Both the position numbers and the translations under genes were made by a program. From contig JBLIKY010000074.1 in the NCBI GenBank assembly GCA_047637535.1, positions 1 through 10,440 on the forward strand: DNA of 10,440 bases. The letters run 5' to 3'. The notes beneath the pieces are model-generated. The model was not told the DNA's origin, did not search any database, and saw only the letters and a program-made list of their open reading frames with translations. This DNA is from UBA2040 sp047637535. Lineage in GTDB: Bacteria > Bacteroidota > Bacteroidia > Flavobacteriales_D > Crocinitomicaceae. How positions within the stretch are numbered: position 1 is the first letter of the stretch; each line of letters opens with the position of its first letter. Positions 6,572 to 10,440 of this stretch are shown piece after piece.

Positions 6572-8476
6572 CTACCTAAAAGTAGTTGGCCCAATCCTTT
6601 TTCTGTCCTTATCCAACAAATAACCGTCTTTTTCGATTGCATCGTTTTTGTAATAGCATTCAAAGACCTTACCATTCGAACTGTAAATAAAGCTACCTTC
6701 TTTCTTGCCTTTTACCCAGTTGCCTTCGTAGAATTCTAACTGGGGTGAACTAATGTTTCCAAAGCCGTCAATGGTGTCTTTTTCCCAATTTCCTTCGAAA
6801 GTTCTTCCATCGGTAAAATGGTGTTTACCTTTTCCTTGCTTGAGTCCGTTTACGTATTTTCCTTGAAATCCCATTTTAGGCAAGTATTCAAAAAGCCAAA
6901 CTGCGTTGGGGTTGGCAGCTTTTACTACCTCGCCTTTTTCGTTTTTTTGGTCTATTTGTTCGAGGTCATAACCCTTAACAAGCTTAAATTTGTCCCTGTC
7001 TTTTTGAAGGAGAGGGGCAAGGTAGAGGCCGGTTTGCCTAAAACCTAGTTGTTCGATCAATATATGAGTGACCTTGTTTTCATCAAAATCATCAAACATT
7101 ACCTGAGGGTCTGTGCTGTATGGGAAGGTTTTTGATTTAAACTTGTTGGTAACGTAAGAAATTCCAGGCTTTCTTACACAGATTATGGTGCTATCACCCA
7201 AATTTTCGCCAGCCCATTCACCAAGACGTAAAAAATTATTCCATTTTGCTGGATGATTAACTTCCGCTTTTGCATGAAGAAGTTTTATAGGAGCGATGCT
7301 TAAAAAACAAACCGGTATAAGACAGAGGGCAAATATATTAGCCTGTTTGTCTGGAGTTTTTGTTTTAAAAACCTTCTTAAGCAGAAAGAATATCCCAAGG
7401 GAAACGGTCAATAAAATAAACGGAGTCATAGGAAGTAAAAAACGTATTCCATACCATACTGGTGGCCAAAGCATGTGTATGGCAAAGGTTCCGCCGAAAA
7501 GCAAGAATAAAAACAAACGATGTTCCTCAGCCGCCCAAATACCGAGTAATGCAAAAAGCATTATGCCAAACCCTAGGAGCCAATAATGAAAAGGAGGAGA
7601 TATAATATCACCTGTTTTCGGGTTTTTGTATTGCACTAATATTTTCGGAAAGATTGTTTTTGGAATTTCCTTTGAGATGTATCTGACAAAGTTTTCGCCA
7701 ACTCTGTCGGTCCAATCACCGATTTCAACTTCTTTGGAATTGGGATCATAAGGGTTGACTTTCATGACCTGTTTCATATAAGAATTTCCTCCCAAATTGG
7801 CACTTCTTATTTGCCATGGAATCTGGGTAATCATGATAATTGAGAAACAAAGGATCAAGGGCTTAAACTGTTTGTTGATTATGAAATAGATGATAAGCGC
7901 AATAAAGAAAACGAGACCTTGAGAACGTATATACATTAGAAGAACCAGAGCCACGAGCATCAAATAAGTGTATGGGTTTTTTAGACCAAACTCCTTGTCT
8001 TTGGCTTTAAGAAAGAAGTAAAATGTTAAGAGTAGGGTAAATAAAAAAGAAATCTCCGACATCATTATTGAAGAATACTCGAGTAGGTTAGCGTTTAAAA
8101 GCATCAAAGCACTTAAAACCAGTGACAATAACTTGATTTTAGTGATTTTAAAGGTTATTTGGTAAAACAATATGGAAGAAGCCAATAAAAGAATTCCGTT
8201 TAAGACTTTCATGGCAATAATGGAACTCAAACCAATTCGTATCACTAAGCTCATTATAAAAGGATATCCAGGAGGGAAGTGATTAGCAGGCGACATCAAA
8301 GGTTGATTGGCCATGGCGTAACCGTCGCCATTTGCCAGACTATTTGCCAGAATATAATAGTTGGCATTATCTCCACCTAAAAATAATTTCGCATCAAAAA
8401 CATATGGATACGCAATTAAGAAGCAAAAAATTAAAATGAGGTAGTGAAAAATGAACTTTGGACTAAAAAAGGACAT
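6572..8476 (-). CDS. GT-C type membrane glycosyltransferase with C-terminal MORN repeats
   Basis: Predicted inner-membrane enzyme of the ArnT/PMT-like (GT39/GT83) fold, which moves a sugar from a polyprenyl-phosphate donor to an acceptor on the outer face. It has 634 residues with about eleven or twelve hydrophobic segments up to residue 397. Typical features are an acidic residue in the first loop (D36 in GGDNANYY), PPGYP at 68-72, a second acidic site (E141 in MMSEISF) and WYGIRFLLPMTPF at 341-353. Residues 400-535 look soluble. The last hundred residues hold about four MORN repeats, for example FQGKYVNGLKQGKG (537-550), FEGNWEKDTIDGFG (560-573), YEGNWVKGKKEG (583-594) and a weaker FECYYKNDAIEKDG (605-618). 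MORN repeats on a GT-C enzyme are unusual. Donor and acceptor cannot be told from sequence. It lies 84 bases downstream of the peroxiredoxin-like gene in the same direction, and its stop abuts the repeat island. Confidence 0.85.
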   Translation of the reverse strand: MSFFSPKFIFHYLILIFCFLIAYPYVFDAKLFLGGDNANYYILANSLANGDGYAMANQPLMSPANHFPPGYPFIMSLVIRIGLSSIIAMKVLNGILLLASSILFYQITFKITKIKLLSLVLSALMLLNANLLEYSSIMMSEISFLFTLLLTFYFFLKAKDKEFGLKNPYTYLMLVALVLLMYIRSQGLVFFIALIIYFIINKQFKPLILCFSIIMITQIPWQIRSANLGGNSYMKQVMKVNPYDPNSKEVEIGDWTDRVGENFVRYISKEIPKTIFPKILVQYKNPKTGDIISPPFHYWLLGFGIMLFALLGIWAAEEHRLFLFLLFGGTFAIHMLWPPVWYGIRFLLPMTPFILLTVSLGIFFLLKKVFKTKTPDKQANIFALCLIPVCFLSIAPIKLLHAKAEVNHPAKWNNFLRLGEWAGENLGDSTIICVRKPGISYVTNKFKSKTFPYSTDPQVMFDDFDENKVTHILIEQLGFRQTGLYLAPLLQKDRDKFKLVKGYDLEQIDQKNEKGEVVKAANPNAVWLFEYLPKMGFQGKYVNGLKQGKGKHHFTDGRTFEGNWEKDTIDGFGNISSPQLEFYEGNWVKGKKEGSFIYSSNGKVFECYYKNDAIEKDGYLLDKDRKRIGPTTFR

Positions 8477-8560
8477 AAATAGAAGCTTAAAATGAGTAGA
8501 CTAAGAGAATAATTTAAAAGCTAAATTAAGAATTGTTTTGAATCATTAAAGAATCTTTGC

Positions 8561-9148
8561 TTATAATGCCGATAATATGCTCAATAACAATTCACCACTC
8601 ATTCTTTGAGAATAATTTGGGTTAATGTATTCAAACAAGATAGTTCCTCCTTGATCAATAACCATTACGGTAGGCACGGGTAATACCTTCGTTACCTCTC
8701 CCTTTGTTTTTGCCTCCATGTATTTATTGGTTCTTTCATTAGGTAAGAACGCGATACCTAGATCCTTAATAAATTGACCTTTTGGGTCCGAAAACAAGGT
8801 GAACGAGAGATCTTTTTCTTCTTTAAGAGGTTGTAAATTGAGTACATCGTCCGGTGTAACAGCTATGATTTGATAGTCTAAAGCCAAAATCTCATCTTGT
8901 ATTTCGTTAAACGTAGCAAGATGTCTTGTGCAATATGGACACCAATCACCACGGTAAAAAACCAAAACCGTTCGCTTTTTTTTAGCGAGGTCAAGAACAT
9001 TCACCTCCACACCATCGAGATCAATTAGTGTTGCATTCGGGATTTTTTCACCAATCAATAAAGGAGATATGTCCTCTGCTACTTTAGGTGTTTGAGAGAA
9101 ACAGAGTAAAGAGAAGAATAGGGCAAATAAGCTTAAGGATAATTTCAT
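8561..9148 (-). CDS. Exported peroxiredoxin-like protein (AhpC/TSA, thioredoxin fold)
   Basis: 195 residues beginning with a signal peptide (MKLSLSLFALFFSLLCFSQ) and probably cleaved near residue 19, so the mature protein would act in the periplasm. The thioredoxin-fold domain covers about 32-190. It has RGDWCPYC with C70 and C73 as a CxxC pair, followed by the TPDD and FSDP segments of peroxiredoxin-like proteins, and the cis-proline loop PVPT (158-160 region). A CxxC at the position of the peroxidatic cysteine leaves open whether it reduces peroxides or acts as a thiol reductant. SLLC in the signal region does not form a lipobox, because leucine precedes the cysteine. The start lies 19 bases after the stop of the hydrolase gene, which suggests cotranscription. 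No partner is evident. Confidence 0.88.
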   Translation of the reverse strand: MKLSLSLFALFFSLLCFSQTPKVAEDISPLLIGEKIPNATLIDLDGVEVNVLDLAKKKRTVLVFYRGDWCPYCTRHLATFNEIQDEILALDYQIIAVTPDDVLNLQPLKEEKDLSFTLFSDPKGQFIKDLGIAFLPNERTNKYMEAKTKGEVTKVLPVPTVMVIDQGGTILFEYINPNYSQRMSGELLLSILSAL

Positions 9149-9167
9149 TTTAAGATTGTTATTATAG

Positions 9168-9731
9168 TTAATAATCTAGGAGACTTAAGAAATCGAAGAA
9201 TAGTTGTTCGCCAACTTCCCATCGTTCAATACCATCAGACGATGTTAAATGGCCTTTCTTACCAACGTTTACGAACTTGCTTTCCGTATGAATGGAGTAT
9301 TTTTTTGCTTTTTCGATCGAACAATAAGGATCATTCTCACTACCTACCACCATACTTGTAAAAGGCAAAGGGAAAATAGGAGTAGGCAAAAACGAACTCA
9401 CATCAACCGGAAAATCCTTTCTTTCCAGATCAGCAGGGGCTACCATAAAAGCGCCAATTACTCCATTTAATTTACCTTGTTGAGCAGCATGTACTATGGT
9501 TGAGTAGGCCATGCTATGCCCGATCAACACTACGGGCTGGTGGTTGTATTGCTTGACAACTTCCTCCAAACGATCAACCCATGCCTTGCATTTTGGATGT
9601 TGCCAATTGTCTTGTTCGAGATTAATAATTGTTGGGTTAAGGTGCGACCAGATGGTTTGCCAATGTTCTCTACCGGAACCACCGAGTCCGGCAACGTTAA
9701 TGATATTGATGTCTTTTGGAAAGAGTTTCAT
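9168..9731 (-). CDS. RBBP9/YdeN-type serine hydrolase (alpha/beta hydrolase)
   Basis: Cytoplasmic alpha/beta hydrolase of 187 residues, the usual size for the RBBP9/YdeN family; natural substrates are unknown. It opens with INVAGLGGSGREHWQTIW, where the family expects a Px(L/G)xGS oxyanion segment. The triad is S73 in LIGHSMAYS, D134 in VVGSENDPYC and H161 in GKKGHLTS. The paired tryptophans of the family, at W24 (HWQTIW) and W43 (DNWQHP), are present. The nucleophile elbow reads GHSMA where GxSxG is general, a variation common in this family. First of three same-direction genes, behind a possible promoter at 9751-9758 and isolated from the upstream gene by the hairpin at 9776-9807. Confidence 0.9.
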   Translation of the reverse strand: MKLFPKDINIINVAGLGGSGREHWQTIWSHLNPTIINLEQDNWQHPKCKAWVDRLEEVVKQYNHQPVVLIGHSMAYSTIVHAAQQGKLNGVIGAFMVAPADLERKDFPVDVSSFLPTPIFPLPFTSMVVGSENDPYCSIEKAKKYSIHTESKFVNVGKKGHLTSSDGIERWEVGEQLFFDFLSLLDY

Positions 9732-9750
9732 GATACTGTATAATATAGTG

Positions 9751-9758
9751 CGAAATTA
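9751..9758 (-). promoter_or_regulatory. Possible promoter -7 box for the hydrolase gene
   Basis: Read leftward it is TAATTTCG, seven of eight positions of TAnnTTTG, with 19 bases between it and the ATG at 9731. It lies between the upstream terminator and the gene, where a promoter is needed. No convincing -33 element. Confidence 0.3.
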
Positions 9759-9775
9759 AGCTTTTAAGTAAAATG

Positions 9776-9807
9776 AAAAAGCATCGGCTATAACAACCGA
9801 TGCTTTT
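9776..9807 (-). terminator. Strong rho-independent terminator of the exported protein gene
   Basis: AAAAGCATCGG (9777-9787) and CCGATGCTTTT (9797-9807) form an 11-bp perfect stem with a 9-base loop. Read leftward, the stem ends in five T residues. It lies 20 bases past the stop of the gene at 9828 and could also act in the other direction. Confidence 0.88.
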
Positions 9808-9827
9808 CTGTAATATTTTAGGCTTTT

Positions 9828-10313
9828 TTAAAAAGTAACCTTGATTCCTAAACCTGGATCTATTGAAGTCCAAGCTCTACCACGAGTATTAAACTCAATA
9901 AATGGTTTAAGGTCAAAACTCAAGGCAATTGGTACGCCTGGAATTTCATATTCCAACCCAAGTATACCATCGATACCAACACCTGTTCCGCCGGCGTAGT
10001 AATATTTTTTACTTCTTTTGCCTTCATACCAACCATAACGTCCTGATTCGATTGCAATGTGAGCACCCGCACCATAGTACCAACTTAATCCCGCGGCATC
10101 AAAAGCAGATTGTGATTTTTCGTATAAACCGGTTACCGTAAAACCATATCCCCAAGCACCGAATATTGCTTCAAAGGCATTAGACCCACCTACAGAGTGT
10201 TTCCATGTTATCCCTGAAGTTTCACCCCCTCTGATACCAATTGCGTTGTTATAACTTTGTGCAAATGATCCTGCACAGATGGATAAAGCGAAAATTAAAA
10301 GTGTTTTTTTCAT
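9828..10313 (-). CDS. Exported outer-membrane-like protein of unknown function
   Basis: 161 residues with a clear signal peptide (MKKTLLIFALSICAGSFAQ) cleaved after SFA or SFAQ. The rest is rich in glycine, tyrosine and alternating hydrophobic residues (GAWGYGFTVTGLY, GLSWYYGAGAHIAI, GVGIDGILGLEYEI, GLGIKVTF), and it ends in phenylalanine. Amphipathic strands of this kind and a terminal F are typical of small outer-membrane beta-barrels of about eight strands. I recognise this as a common Bacteroidota type without an assigned role. The gene is monocistronic: a terminator follows it, and 127 bases without a gene precede it. Confidence 0.8.
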   Translation of the reverse strand: MKKTLLIFALSICAGSFAQSYNNAIGIRGGETSGITWKHSVGGSNAFEAIFGAWGYGFTVTGLYEKSQSAFDAAGLSWYYGAGAHIAIESGRYGWYEGKRSKKYYYAGGTGVGIDGILGLEYEIPGVPIALSFDLKPFIEFNTRGRAWTSIDPGLGIKVTF

Positions 10314-10337
10314 GATTTCTGTGTTTTGATATTAGAT

Positions 10338-10352
10338 GCTCAAATGTTGAGC
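10338..10352. repeat. Short palindrome upstream of the exported protein gene
   Basis: GCTCAA (10338-10343) and TTGAGC (10347-10352) are exact reverse complements around ATG. It overlaps a near-consensus -7 box and lies about 25 bases before the start codon, a position suited to an operator; by chance alone a 6-bp inverted repeat is not rare. Confidence 0.4.
10341..10348 (-). promoter_or_regulatory. Possible promoter -7 box of the exported protein gene
   Basis: Read leftward it is AACATTTG, seven of eight positions of TAnnTTTG, with 27 bases between it and the ATG at 10313. No -33 TTG is seen at the right distance. Confidence 0.35.
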
Positions 10353-10383
10353 CATGATTACGTTTTGTTGACTATCAGCAGAT

Positions 10384-10391
10384 TACCTTTG
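10384..10391 (+). promoter_or_regulatory. Possible rightward promoter at the window edge
   Basis: TACCTTTG matches TAnnTTTG exactly, with TTTTG at 10363-10367 about 16 bases upstream as a possible -33 element (slightly short spacing). No start codon follows on this strand before the window ends, so any gene it serves lies outside. Confidence 0.35.
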
Positions 10392-10440
10392 TCAGTACAG
10401 CGGCCATTTTTTCATTTTGAAAAAACCATTTTAAAAACGA

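Noticed and set aside
8561..9148. Lipoprotein signal on the peroxiredoxin-like protein
   Set aside because: The residue before C16 is leucine, which does not fit a lipobox; a normal signal peptidase I site near residue 19 is more likely.
9249..9759. Rightward frames antisense to the serine hydrolase
   Set aside because: The leftward frame has a full catalytic triad and family length; the others are shadows.
10383..10412. Tiny leftward reading frame starting MAAVLTKVIC near the right edge
   Set aside because: It has only ten codons and overlaps promoter-like sequence; there is no support for a leader peptide.

Overview
The window is chromosomal DNA of a Bacteroidota bacterium, most likely of the order Flavobacteriales. 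The evidence is the family-typical succinate dehydrogenase proteins (SdhC begins with the IAKKYWMALTG stretch), Bacteroidota-type promoter boxes (TAnnTTTG) at sensible distances from starts, A+T-rich spacers, and clusters of the CTGAGCGAAGCCGAAGG intergenic repeat that I know from flavobacterial genomes. I cannot name the genus.

Left part (1-3514, all leftward): sdhA runs off the left edge, preceded by sdhC with its own promoter, and then by an LD-carboxypeptidase that starts at 3514. SdhC and SdhA are parts of respiratory complex II; the iron-sulfur subunit is expected just beyond the left edge.

Middle (3645-5917, rightward): a compact tadA - small membrane protein - mnmE operon. It starts at a clear promoter at 3645 and ends at a hairpin at 5884. 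Both named enzymes modify position 34 of tRNA. The membrane protein between them is unrecognised and is translationally coupled to tadA by an ATGA overlap.

Repeat island (5877-6571): eight clear copies, and at least one decayed copy, of a 17-bp repeat unit. Many are arranged as inverted pairs, like the BIMEs built from REP sequences in proteobacteria. Two direct copies of a roughly 114-bp composite element bracket a small GIY-YIG nuclease gene whose last codons lie inside the repeat. This is the part of the window most worth following up. One copy of the unit also appears to serve as the mnmE terminator.

Right part (6572-10313, leftward): a serine hydrolase (RBBP9/YdeN type), an exported peroxiredoxin-like protein and a GT-C-type membrane glycosyltransferase with C-terminal MORN repeats follow each other in that transcription order. 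Upstream of them, separated by a strong hairpin terminator, is an exported outer-membrane-like protein of unknown function. The last 127 bases hold no gene, only possible promoter elements and a short palindrome.
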